From assembly GCA_028817795.1 (NCBI GenBank), contig JAPPOU010000059.1, forward strand, positions 1-33,489: a stretch of DNA of 33,489 nt. The letters run 5' to 3'. The notes beneath the pieces are model-generated. The model did no database searches, was not told where the DNA came from, and saw nothing but the letters and a program-made list of their open reading frames with translations. Of the stretch, positions 1-8,904 are shown piece by piece (position 1 is the first letter of the stretch; every line of letters starts with the position of its first letter). The translations under genes were made by a program, and so were the position numbers. Source of the DNA: Alphaproteobacteria bacterium (GTDB lineage Bacteria > Pseudomonadota > Alphaproteobacteria > Micavibrionales > UBA2020).

Positions 1-902
1 CGAATTCTACGGCGCTCGAAAAAGGGTGAACGTTTTTTCATGGCTTTAACCTCCCGTAATCGGCGGCTGAACTTATAATGTTTAATAACATGCTGGTAGA
101 CTTGGGAATCCACGCCCGCAAGCACGGCTACGGTAAATACGCCGATAACACCGCCCGTCACAAACTCCGTGACAGCAAGCGCGGCGTTCATATCAGGCAA
201 TACGACGCCCAGCACAAATCCCGCAAGCTTTGTGACAATAGACATGCCCAGCATAATCAAAGCAAAAACACAAAACGTCCGCCAGACGTGTCCCCGCATA
301 CGGCGCGAAGACTGGCGGAAAGATAAATATCCTCCCTGAGCCAAAGCTGGGAAATAAAGAAGTGTTATCATTATCATCCACACCGCGCAGATAACCCCTA
401 CCACAGCTCCCACAATGGGGAAAAGTTGAAAAACCGACTTCGAAAGCAGCGAAAGCTTTATCATTCCAACAAGAAAAAGCATCACCAATACGGACATGAC
501 CATAGCCAAAAGAATAACCAAAAGAAGCAGGAGGAAATACTTCCCCACCGCCAGCCAGTCATGGTTATCGAATTTAAATCGGCTCATAGACAAAACGTCT
601 TCTTCTTCACACAAATACAGCCGCATGAATGACATCCATATTTTAATGGTATAAAGAAGAGAGAAAATCCCATACAGGGCCAAAACAATGTAAAAATTTA
701 TGCCCGCAATATCTGTCAGCTTTTCAGGTGCATTGATGGCAACGTACATTTCATCTGGAAAGAAGCCATAGAGCAGTACATTCCCCACCAAAGAAATAAT
801 AAGATAAGGAATGGCAATCCAGTAAACGGCCTTCAGGTTATCAATTGCAAAATCAAAGGCATTTCTGGCCGTATCCAGTACAGGCAGTTTACTGCTGCTC
901 AT
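1..902 (-). CDS. Multi-spanning membrane protein, unknown function (C-terminus runs off the window)
   Basis: Not in the ORF track because it is open at the window edge. I translated several segments by hand from ATG at 902 (MSSSKLPVLDTARNAFDFAID..., ...YFLLLLLVILLAMVMSVLVMLFLVGMIKLSLL..., ...PIVGAVVGVICAVWMIMITLLYFPALAQGGYLSF..., ...LREVKAMKKRSPFFERRRI) with no stop found. Several hydrophobic segments. Confidence 0.75.
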   Translation of the reverse strand, partial: MSSSKLPVLDTARNAFDFAIDNLKAVYWIAIPYLIISLVGNVLLYGFFPDEMYVAINAPEKLTDIAGINFYIVLALYGIFSLLYTIKIWMSFMRLYLCEEEDVLSMSRFKFDNHDWLAVGKYFLLLLLVILLAMVMSVLVMLFLVGMIKLSLLSKSVFQLFPIVGAVVGVICAVWMIMITLLYFPALAQGGYLSFRQSSRRMRGHVWRTFCVFALIMLGMSIVTKLAGFVLGVVLPDMNAALAVTEFVTGGVIGVFTVAVLAGVDSQVYQHVIKHYKFSRRLREVKAMKKRSPFFERRRI

Positions 903-926
903 TGCAATCTTCTCCACGGTCTTGGA

Positions 927-2198
927 TTACAAAATAACCCCAACAGGATTCTCAAGCAGTTCCTTAAACACCTGCAAATATTCAGCGCCGACAGCGCCAT
1001 CAATACAACGGTGGTCAACCGACATTGTGACCGTCATCACCGTTGCGGGCACAACAGCGCCGTTTTTAATAACCGGCTTTTGCACACCCGCGCCAATGGC
1101 CAGTATCGCGCCCTGCGGTGGGTTGATGATGGCCTGAAAATCGCGGATGCCGAACATGCCAAGGTTGGAAACCGAAATCGTGCCGCCCTGGAATTCCTCA
1201 GGCTTCAGTTTTCCGGCTTTTGCTTTTTCGGCTAGTGCTTTCATTTCGATGGAAATCGTTTTCAAACTCTTGTTCGCAGCATCCTTGATAATCGGGGTAA
1301 TCAGGCCGTTATCTGTTGCGACGGCCACAGAGACATCCTCGCGCGTATACTGCACAATCGCGTCATCTGTCCATGATACGTTGGCGCCGGGGTATTTTTT
1401 CAGGGCAAGTGCAGTGGCTTTAATAACAAAATCGTTCACGGAAATTTTAAAACCGTCCGCCGTATCGTTTAGTTCCTTGCGCAGCTTCAAAAGGGCATCC
1501 AGTTCACAATCGACTGTTAAATAGAAATGCGGCACAACTTGCTTTGATTCCGTCAGGCGGCGGGCAATCACCTTGCGCACACCGGAATTGGGCTGCAGTT
1601 CGTATGGAATGCCGTAAGCATCAGCCAACGCACGCGCATCGGGGCCTGTAGGCGCTGCTGCCGCTGAACGCGGAGCACCTGTGGGGGCTGCTTTGGCGTT
1701 TTCAATATCCGCCTTCACAATGCGCCCATGCGGGCCGGAGCCTTTGACCGTTGAAAGATCGATACCTTTATCTTTCGCCATACGCTTTGCCAGCGGACTT
1801 GCAAAAATGCGCTGGCTGCTGCCCGTAACCGGCCTTGGGGCCGTAACGGCAACAGAAGGTGCAGATTTACCATTGCCAGATGTGGACTCGTTTGCAGGCG
1901 TCACTTTTTTAGGAGGTGTTGCACTATCAATATCACCAATTGCGCTTTCATCCTCACCCTCTTCCAACAACACAGCGATCAAGGTATTAACAGCAACGCC
2001 GTCCGTACCTTCAGGCACCATGATCTTGGCAAGCTTGCCTTCGTCCACCGCCTCGACCTCCATCGTGGCCTTGTCGGTTTCAATCTCGGCAATCACGTCA
2101 CCGGCGACAACTTCATCGCCTTCTTTCTTGACCCATTTCGCCAGCTTGCCCTCGGTCATCGTGGGCGAAAGCGCAGGCATGAGAATTTTATGTGGCAT
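927..2198 (-). CDS. pdhC: Pyruvate dehydrogenase E2, dihydrolipoamide acetyltransferase
   Basis: Lipoyl domain ([18 protein letters not shown]...[17 protein letters not shown]), peripheral subunit-binding domain (ASPLAKRMAKDKGIDLSTVKGSGPHGRIVKADIE), catalytic domain ending SVDHRCIDGAVGAEYL. Confidence 0.97.
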   Translation of the reverse strand: MPHKILMPALSPTMTEGKLAKWVKKEGDEVVAGDVIAEIETDKATMEVEAVDEGKLAKIMVPEGTDGVAVNTLIAVLLEEGEDESAIGDIDSATPPKKVTPANESTSGNGKSAPSVAVTAPRPVTGSSQRIFASPLAKRMAKDKGIDLSTVKGSGPHGRIVKADIENAKAAPTGAPRSAAAAPTGPDARALADAYGIPYELQPNSGVRKVIARRLTESKQVVPHFYLTVDCELDALLKLRKELNDTADGFKISVNDFVIKATALALKKYPGANVSWTDDAIVQYTREDVSVAVATDNGLITPIIKDAANKSLKTISIEMKALAEKAKAGKLKPEEFQGGTISVSNLGMFGIRDFQAIINPPQGAILAIGAGVQKPVIKNGAVVPATVMTVTMSVDHRCIDGAVGAEYLQVFKELLENPVGVIL

Positions 2199-2218
2199 AC
2201 CGAAACCCCTTTTTAAAA

Positions 2219-3604
2219 TTACGCAGCTGCGTCGACATCAACATACGCCACCTGCCGCGCGGCGTTCACGATATCGTCCACCTGAGGCAGCGCCAGTTTT
2301 TCAAGGTTGGCGGCATAGGGCATGGGCACATCAGCGCCATGCACACGCGCCACGGGGGCATCCAGATAATCAAAGCAGCTTTCCATCATGATCGCTGCCA
2401 TTTCAGACCCCATGCCCGCAACCGGCCAGCCTTCCTCGACCGAGACAAGGCGGTTGGTTTTCATGACGCTGTTCACAATGGTTTCTGTATCCAGCGGGCG
2501 CAGGGTGCGCAGGTTAATTACCTCGGCGCTGACCCCCTGTTCGGCCAATTTCTCAGCAGCTTGCAGGGCATGACCCACCATGATCGAGAATGCAACGATG
2601 GTGACATCAGAACCTTCGCGCTCGACCTTGGCCTTACCAATCGGCAACACAAAATCATCCGTATCAGGCACTTCAAAGCTTTGCCCGTACATGATTTCAT
2701 TTTCAAGGAACACAACGGGGTTTGGATCGCGGATTGCAGCCTTTAAAAGACCTTTGGCATCCGCCGCCGACCACGGCGCAACCACTTTTAATCCCGGACA
2801 ATGTGCATACCAGCTGGCATAGCACTGCGAGTGCTGCGCGCCCACACGTGATGCCGCGCCGTTCGGGCCACGAAAGACGATGGGGCACCCCAATTGACCA
2901 CCCGCCATGTACAATGTTTTTGCAGCCGAATTGATGATGTGGTCAATCGCCTGCATCCCAAAGTTCCATGTCATGAACTCGACAACAGGTTTCAGGCCAG
3001 AAAACGCCGCGCCCGTCGCAACGCCTGCAAAACCGTATTCGGTAATGGGCGTATCAATCACGCGCTTGTCGCCAAACTCGGCCAGCAAGCCTTGCGTCAC
3101 TTTATAAGCGCCCTGATATTCGGCCACTTCCTCGCCCATCACAAAAACCTCTTCGTCACGGCGCATTTCTTCGGCCATGGCATCACGCAAAGATTCACGC
3201 ACAGTCTGCGTTTTTGTGGGGCCGTCCCAGTCAGGTTCCTGCGCGGGTGCATCGGCCACAGGCGCGGACGGACGGCCAAAGCAGGCACCCTCCACAACAG
3301 GTGGTTCAGCTTCGGTTTGCGGCGCGGGGGCGGCAGAGGCTTTCACATCGGAAGCGCTTTCGCCCTCCTCCAGCAACACAGCAATAGGCGTGTTCACCGC
3401 CACATTCTCTGTGCCCTCAGCAACCAAAATCTTGCCGATTGTACCTTCATCGACAGCTTCGACTTCCATCGTCGCCTTGTCGGTTTCAATCTCGGCAATA
3501 ACGTCACCAGCAGCAACGCTGTCACCTTCTTGCTTTAACCATTTCGCCAGTTTCCCCTCGGTCATCGTGGGGGACAAGGCGGGCATAAGGATATCTATCG
3601 GCAT
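2219..3604 (-). CDS. pdhB: Pyruvate dehydrogenase E1 beta subunit with N-terminal lipoyl domain
   Basis: N-terminal lipoyl domain followed by transketolase-like E1-beta ([39 protein letters not shown]...[17 protein letters not shown]). Confidence 0.97.
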   Translation of the reverse strand: MPIDILMPALSPTMTEGKLAKWLKQEGDSVAAGDVIAEIETDKATMEVEAVDEGTIGKILVAEGTENVAVNTPIAVLLEEGESASDVKASAAPAPQTEAEPPVVEGACFGRPSAPVADAPAQEPDWDGPTKTQTVRESLRDAMAEEMRRDEEVFVMGEEVAEYQGAYKVTQGLLAEFGDKRVIDTPITEYGFAGVATGAAFSGLKPVVEFMTWNFGMQAIDHIINSAAKTLYMAGGQLGCPIVFRGPNGAASRVGAQHSQCYASWYAHCPGLKVVAPWSAADAKGLLKAAIRDPNPVVFLENEIMYGQSFEVPDTDDFVLPIGKAKVEREGSDVTIVAFSIMVGHALQAAEKLAEQGVSAEVINLRTLRPLDTETIVNSVMKTNRLVSVEEGWPVAGMGSEMAAIMMESCFDYLDAPVARVHGADVPMPYAANLEKLALPQVDDIVNAARQVAYVDVDAAA

Positions 3605-4068
3605 CTTTTATACGCATTCACGTTAAGGTTGGCTTCATACCCCTGCTTGGTCAGCAATGCCATAAAGGCCGCTGCTTTTTCGCGGGGTTCGACTTCAAAT
3701 GTCACGCTGCCGTTCACGCGGAAATCCGGCTTGTCCAGATTTTCCTTGGAGCAGTCATTATAATTATTGTTTTGCGTTCTCAAGCTGTAGTTCATGGACT
3801 GGATTTCCACTGACGTCAGCCCGGCTTCTTTCGCCTGTGCCTGTGCAGACTTCATTTTTGTATCGACGTATTCCTGAACCTTTTCGATATCAACCGAAGA
3901 ATCCTTGAACTGCACGCGCACAGAGGCCTTGCCCTCCAACGCGCAGTTTTTTTGCGCTTGGTTCATGGGGGCCGCTTTACGCATAGCCACCATTTCCGCA
4001 GAGGAAACAGAGGGCGGCAGCAGAATACCCGCACACACAACCATCATATAAACAAACTGACGTTTCAT
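3595..4068 (-). CDS. Hypothetical secreted protein, possibly SIMPL/DUF541-like, encoded between pdhA and pdhB
   Basis: Signal peptide [25 protein letters not shown]; repeated beta-strand-like segments ([47 protein letters not shown]). Start placed at the internal Met of ORF 3595..4125. Confidence 0.6.
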   Translation of the reverse strand: MKRQFVYMMVVCAGILLPPSVSSAEMVAMRKAAPMNQAQKNCALEGKASVRVQFKDSSVDIEKVQEYVDTKMKSAQAQAKEAGLTSVEIQSMNYSLRTQNNNYNDCSKENLDKPDFRVNGSVTFEVEPREKAAAFMALLTKQGYEANLNVNAYKRCR

Positions 4069-4103
4069 CCCATATCTCCCTTTATTGTCACGGCAGCAGA
4101 AAT

Positions 4104-5123
4104 CTAAAGCAACACATCTGTCCAAAGCTTTGCAGGATCAGGCTCCGGGCTTTCCTGCGCGAATTCGGCAGATTCCTTGACGATGGCCTTCACTTCTTTT
4201 TCAATCTCTTTCAGGCCTGCTTCATCCATTTTTCCGGTTTTCATGATCGCCTGCCGCACCGTTTCAATCGGATCACGGTTCTTGCGCATATCATCCACTT
4301 CATCCTTGCTGCGGTACTTGGCAGGATCAGACATCGAATGCCCGCGATAGCGATAGGTTTCGAATTCCAGAATGATCGGCCCGTTGCCTGCACGCACATA
4401 CTCGGCGGCTTTCAGCGCTGCCGCACGGACGGAAAGAACATCCATACCATCAACCTTATCGCCCGGAATGCCATAGGCCGCGCCACGACGATACAAATCA
4501 CCCGCCGCATGGCGTTTTTGGGACGTGCCCATGCCATAGCCGTTATTCTCGATAATGAAGATGATCGGCAGCTTCCAAAGCGCTGCCATATTATAGGCTT
4601 CGTAAATCTGACCCTGATTGGCCGCGCCATCGCCATAGTAAGCCGTGGTAATGCCGCCATCACCTTTGTACTTATGCGCAAAGGCAAGCCCGGCACCTAA
4701 TGGCGCTGTCGCGCCCACAATACCGTGGCCGCCATAGAAATTCTTTTCCCGGCTGAACATATGCATGGAACCGCCCTTACCACGGGAATAACCACCCTCA
4801 CGGCCCGTCAGCTCGGCCATCACGCCATTGGCCTCCATACCACAGGCCAGCATGTGGCCGTGGTCGCGATACGCGGTAATCACCGTATCCTTTTCCGTCA
4901 AAACGGATTGCACGCCCACAACAACCGCTTCCTGCCCGATATACAGGTGGCAAAAACCGCCGATCAGGCCCATGCCGTATAGCTGGCCCGCCTTTTCCTC
5001 AAACCTGCGGATGAGGAGCATGTCACGAAAATAGGCAACCATTTGCTCTGGTGATGCGACATTCGATGCGGAATGAACCATTTCGAGCCCGGTCTTGCCG
5101 GCTTTTGATTTACGCGCCGCCAA
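4104..5123 (-). CDS. pdhA: Pyruvate dehydrogenase E1 alpha subunit
   Basis: FRDMLLIRRFEEKAGQLYGMGLIGGFCHLYIGQEA, GDGAANQGQIYEAYNMAALWKLPIIFIIENNGYGMGTS. The track ORF starts at 5186; a TTG at 5123 preceded by GGAGGGTAC is the more likely start. Confidence 0.95.
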   Translation of the reverse strand: MAARKSKAGKTGLEMVHSASNVASPEQMVAYFRDMLLIRRFEEKAGQLYGMGLIGGFCHLYIGQEAVVVGVQSVLTEKDTVITAYRDHGHMLACGMEANGVMAELTGREGGYSRGKGGSMHMFSREKNFYGGHGIVGATAPLGAGLAFAHKYKGDGGITTAYYGDGAANQGQIYEAYNMAALWKLPIIFIIENNGYGMGTSQKRHAAGDLYRRGAAYGIPGDKVDGMDVLSVRAAALKAAEYVRAGNGPIILEFETYRYRGHSMSDPAKYRSKDEVDDMRKNRDPIETVRQAIMKTGKMDEAGLKEIEKEVKAIVKESAEFAQESPEPDPAKLWTDVLL

Positions 5124-5291
5124 AGTACCCTCCAATATGGATGAACAGAATGCCCGAACCCTAAGCGAAGACAAGGATTTTTGCAAGGAGAATAGTTTTA
5201 CGCGTTATGATAAAAATATACTGCGAAACAGCATGAACATACATTATATAACAATAATTTATATTATTTTTTTTAAAGTTATTTATCAGCA

Positions 5292-6470
5292 TTACTTCGG
5301 CTTAAAAGCTGTGTGCTTGCTATTTTTAAAGCGACGGGTTTCCGCATCGTTCCACTTCACAATTTGCATGGGCGCGGCAGCGTCCATCTTTTTGAACATT
5401 TCATAGGCCTGAATACCAAAATTCTTGATTTGCGCGCCCGTAAACTCCCACGCCGTATCAAGGGGGCGCATCAGGTTATAGGCCGCAACCCTGCCCGCCG
5501 TGGGCAGAAAACCACGGGTCACGATGGCTGCCAGTTGCGAGCCGATCAACATGCCCGCGTTCAGTGAACGGAAATACGGCACGCCCATCGCGGCATCCCC
5601 CGCCAAATACCACGCCTTGCCATTGCCGCGCTCTACAGCAAAGGTTTTGGCCTTATACAGCGAGAGCGTCAGTTTGCTCATTTTATCTGAACCCTCAAGA
5701 AAGGTTTCACCCGCCTTTTCAGCGCGGACGTTCATATATGTTTTAATGTCCTGCGCCAGCGATGCCGGAATTTCAGCATCGTTGAGCGATAGCGGCGCAC
5801 GGAAGCTGGCTTGCGGCAGGGCGTTATAGGTGTCCTCATCCACGAAGAAGCGGACGGTCACAGGCGTTTTACCGTTTTTCTCACGACCCACATATTCAAA
5901 TGGCGTCGAATCCATGATCTTTCCTGTACGGAACAGGTCATCGGGCTGCAGTTCACCTGCGCGGCCCTTGGCTTCGTACTTGACCTCTACAACGTACTGC
6001 AGCGGAAAATCTTTGGTGGATTGCTCGCCCAGCAGCGCCGTGCGCATTTTGCTGTGCGCACCGTCAGCCGCAATAAAGGTTTTGCAGCCTGGATACATTT
6101 TTTCTACTTCTTCGGGGTTGGTGACAGTGCTGTAATGGATATTCACGCCCAGCGTTTTCGCATAGGACGTCAGCGCACCCTCAAGATCGTTGGTGCGGAT
6201 ATTGACATGGCCAATGGCAGCGGTCTGAAAAATCTCACGCGGGGTCTTGCCCGTCACGGCACGAAAGAAATCCTTTTCCGCAGCATCATTTTTCAGCTTG
6301 CTGTAAATCTGCATGGATGCATGTTCCAGCCGCAATACGTGCGATCTTTCGTACTGCTGGTATCTTTCATGCACATGCACACCCAAATGTGGACGGCGTT
6401 TTTTGATTTGCGTTGCCACCCACAGACCCACAGGGCCACCGCCGACTATTACAACATCTGCTTTTTTCAT
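5292..6470 (-). CDS. FAD-dependent monooxygenase with MICAL-like features
   Basis: N-terminal dinucleotide-binding motif VVIVGGGPVGLW; HERYQQYERSHVLRLEHASMQIY; AADGAHSKMRTALLG; late FAD motif AWYLAGDAAMGVPYFRSLNAGMLIG. Confidence 0.8.
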   Translation of the reverse strand: MKKADVVIVGGGPVGLWVATQIKKRRPHLGVHVHERYQQYERSHVLRLEHASMQIYSKLKNDAAEKDFFRAVTGKTPREIFQTAAIGHVNIRTNDLEGALTSYAKTLGVNIHYSTVTNPEEVEKMYPGCKTFIAADGAHSKMRTALLGEQSTKDFPLQYVVEVKYEAKGRAGELQPDDLFRTGKIMDSTPFEYVGREKNGKTPVTVRFFVDEDTYNALPQASFRAPLSLNDAEIPASLAQDIKTYMNVRAEKAGETFLEGSDKMSKLTLSLYKAKTFAVERGNGKAWYLAGDAAMGVPYFRSLNAGMLIGSQLAAIVTRGFLPTAGRVAAYNLMRPLDTAWEFTGAQIKNFGIQAYEMFKKMDAAAPMQIVKWNDAETRRFKNSKHTAFKPK

Positions 6471-7090
6471 GGTGTCACCTTTGGCCTTATGATTTTGCGT
6501 GTTTTGCTTGTGCCCTGACTTGCGGCATCCTTAAAGATTGTACGCACATAGTCTTCTATACCTCTACGTTCCGCTTTTGTTAAAACGTTCTCATTCGCTC
6601 CATTGCGTATCAGCAGATAAGCTATATCAGACCGCCCTTTATTCTGTGCGATATTAAGAGCAGAATCCAATGCCTCATTTCTCAGATTCACACTTGCGCC
6701 ACGCTTGACCAAAAGACGAACCATATCCTGGTTTTCATTCTGGACAGCCCACATTAAGGCCGTCATTTTTTGTTCTTCTCTCCGGTTCACGTTAGCACCT
6801 GCATCCAGCATAGCTTCCGCAATCTTCAATCGCCCCTCTACTGCCGCAACCGTAAGAGGCGCATAACCAGTATAGTATTCTCTGGCTTTCATATCCGCGC
6901 CTGCCGCAATCAGCCACAAGCACAGGGCTTCATCGCAATCTTCTTTTTTGCGCAGTTCCTCCACCAGCTCCCGCGCCTTTTCTCTGTCAGAAAGGCCCTT
7001 TAAATACGAAATATCCGGATTGTCCTGTTTACGTGCCATGTGCCGTGCCAATACATTAAGTGAATATCCGCAGACATTACCAAATTCCAT
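6467..7090 (-). CDS. Ankyrin-repeat protein
   Basis: Repeats such as YAPLTVAAVEGRLKIAEAMLDAGANVNRREEQKMTALMWAVQNENQDMVRLLVKRGASVNLRNEALDSALNIAQNKGRSDIAYLLIRNGAN. Stop overlaps the start of the downstream monooxygenase gene. Confidence 0.9.
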   Translation of the reverse strand: MEFGNVCGYSLNVLARHMARKQDNPDISYLKGLSDREKARELVEELRKKEDCDEALCLWLIAAGADMKAREYYTGYAPLTVAAVEGRLKIAEAMLDAGANVNRREEQKMTALMWAVQNENQDMVRLLVKRGASVNLRNEALDSALNIAQNKGRSDIAYLLIRNGANENVLTKAERRGIEDYVRTIFKDAASQGTSKTRKIIRPKVTP

Positions 7091-7140
7091 AGCACAAAGT
7101 CAATGATTATGATAAATAAAGAGGCGGCGCAAAAAAAGCC

Positions 7141-7467
7141 TTAGAAATCAGCCACAACAACCTTTTCTTTTGGCCCCACATAGCCCAGAACAGCCCGCAC
7201 CCTCTCGTCCAATAGGTCAGCATCTATACTGCCGGGGCGCAGCATGACCACGCGCTTTTCCAAGGCAACGCGATCTATATGGGCTTTTTTATATTCAGCT
7301 TCAATGCGTTGCAGCCGTTCCTCTACCCCCTTCAGGGCAAAATACCCCTGATCGCCATGCATCAGGTGATAGGAGAAATATGAAAACAGAGCGACGGCAA
7401 CAAACGTCCACACGACATGCGCTGACACATTATGTTTATTTTTTTTCTGTTTACGCTTTTGTTTCAT
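7141..7467 (-). CDS. ftsB: Septum formation initiator family protein (FtsB/DivIC-like)
   Basis: Short basic N-terminus, one TM segment, coiled coil (LKGVEERLQRIEAEYKKAHIDRVALEKRVVMLRPGSIDADLLDERVRAVLGYVGPKE); position near the pdh genes. Confidence 0.8.
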   Translation of the reverse strand: MKQKRKQKKNKHNVSAHVVWTFVAVALFSYFSYHLMHGDQGYFALKGVEERLQRIEAEYKKAHIDRVALEKRVVMLRPGSIDADLLDERVRAVLGYVGPKEKVVVADF

Positions 7468-7598
7468 AGGACTATAGAATCACGGACGAGTCATAACGTC
7501 AACAATAAAGACAGCACCAAGCAAAGACTGTTGATTGCGGCAAGCGTGTTGTGTAACGTGTGTTTCCATTCTCTATGACAAAAACGGGGTCCCCCACA

Positions 7599-8471
7599 AT
7601 GACGACGCAACACCACATCTCTCTGCGCAATTTCAAAATCGGCAACGATCTTCCGTTCATGCTGCTGGCCGGTCCCTGCGCACTGGAGAGCCGCGACCAC
7701 GCCATGGATATGTCGGGCGCGCTGAAAGAGATTACAAACAAACTGAACATCCCCTTTGTCTACAAGACATCATTCGACAAAGCGAACCGCACATCATTAA
7801 AGGGTGGTCGTGGCGTTGGCATTGAAAAGGGCCTTGCCATTCTTTCCGATGTGAAAAAGGAGATGGATGTTCCCATCGTCACCGATGTACACGCGCCGGA
7901 ACAATGCGCGGACGCTGCGGAAGTTGTCGACATTTTGCAAATCCCCGCCTTCCTGTGCCGCCAGACAGATCTTTTGGTCGCGGCTGCCAAGACGGGAAAA
8001 ATCGTCAACGTGAAAAAAGGCCAGTTCCTTGCGCCGTGGGACATGAAAAACGTCGCCGCTAAAATCACCGAAAGCGGCAACCCCAACGTAATGCTGTGTG
8101 AACGAGGCGCCAGCTTTGGCTATAACACGCTGGTCAGCGATATGCGCGCCCTGCCCACCATGGCGGAAACAGGCCACCCTGTTGTGTTTGATGCCACCCA
8201 CTCCGTACAACAGCCGGGGGGTAACGGCGCTACCACAGGCGGCGACCGCACCATGGTGCCTTATCTGGCCCGCGCAGCGATCGCAACGGGCGTTTGCGCC
8301 TCCATCTTCATGGAAACGCACCAAGACCCTGATAGCGCACCTTCTGACGGCCCGAACATGGTTTACCTGAAAGATATGGAAGGCATTTTGGAACAAATGC
8401 TTCGTATTGACCAACTGATGAAACCGGACGCGTATAAGCAAGACATCATCCGCAGAACAGCGGCGGCGTGA
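7599..8471 (+). CDS. kdsA: 3-deoxy-8-phosphooctulonate synthase (KDO-8-P synthase)
   Basis: [26 protein letters not shown]...[27 protein letters not shown]...[31 protein letters not shown]. Start may be one of two earlier Mets (track ORF from 7560). Confidence 0.97.
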   Translation: MTTQHHISLRNFKIGNDLPFMLLAGPCALESRDHAMDMSGALKEITNKLNIPFVYKTSFDKANRTSLKGGRGVGIEKGLAILSDVKKEMDVPIVTDVHAPEQCADAAEVVDILQIPAFLCRQTDLLVAAAKTGKIVNVKKGQFLAPWDMKNVAAKITESGNPNVMLCERGASFGYNTLVSDMRALPTMAETGHPVVFDATHSVQQPGGNGATTGGDRTMVPYLARAAIATGVCASIFMETHQDPDSAPSDGPNMVYLKDMEGILEQMLRIDQLMKPDAYKQDIIRRTAAA

Positions 8472-8493
8472 TCGGGCAAAAACGAAGACGCTC

Positions 8494-8895
8494 TTGAAGA
8501 ACCAGCCCACAACACCTGCCGCAAATTCCACCCTACAACGCAGGCCTTTTATGGCGGTTTTTAATGATGTCGTCAAAGACCCCGGTCTTTTCAAAGACGC
8601 CGTCAGCGACTTTACCAATTGCGCGGAAACGCTGCGGGAAAAAGCCTTGTTTCCGCCTTATTACAAATGGCAGGTTTTCCAATCCCGCAGAAGACTGAGA
8701 AAAGCCGTCCAGAACGCTTTCCCCTCCAGAAAACCTTGGGCCAGTATCTCAACAGAACAATTACTGAATACTATTGAAAAACAAGACGAAAAAGACCCCA
8801 GCTATTTCACGGCCATGTGTCTGCACGAACTGACACACCGCATCCCCGCCCTGCAAGAGCAGGACAAATTACACAAAGCGCAGGATTTAGGCTAG
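8494..8895 (+). CDS. Hypothetical protein
   Basis: 133-aa ORF, same strand and in tight spacing between kdsA and coaBC; C-terminal LHELTH. Confidence 0.6.
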   Translation: MKNQPTTPAANSTLQRRPFMAVFNDVVKDPGLFKDAVSDFTNCAETLREKALFPPYYKWQVFQSRRRLRKAVQNAFPSRKPWASISTEQLLNTIEKQDEKDPSYFTAMCLHELTHRIPALQEQDKLHKAQDLG

Positions 8896-8904
8896 AATAG
8901 CCCC

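Noticed and set aside
1681-2391. 236-aa plus-strand ORF
   Set aside because: Antisense to the PDH E2 gene and the pdhB/pdhC junction.
2219-3604. Lipoyl domain on PDH E1-beta, near-duplicate of the E2 lipoyl domain
   Set aside because: Already known in several alphaproteobacterial PDH complexes, so not counted as novel.
7797-8618. 273-aa minus-strand ORF
   Set aside because: Antisense to kdsA, which has clear family motifs.
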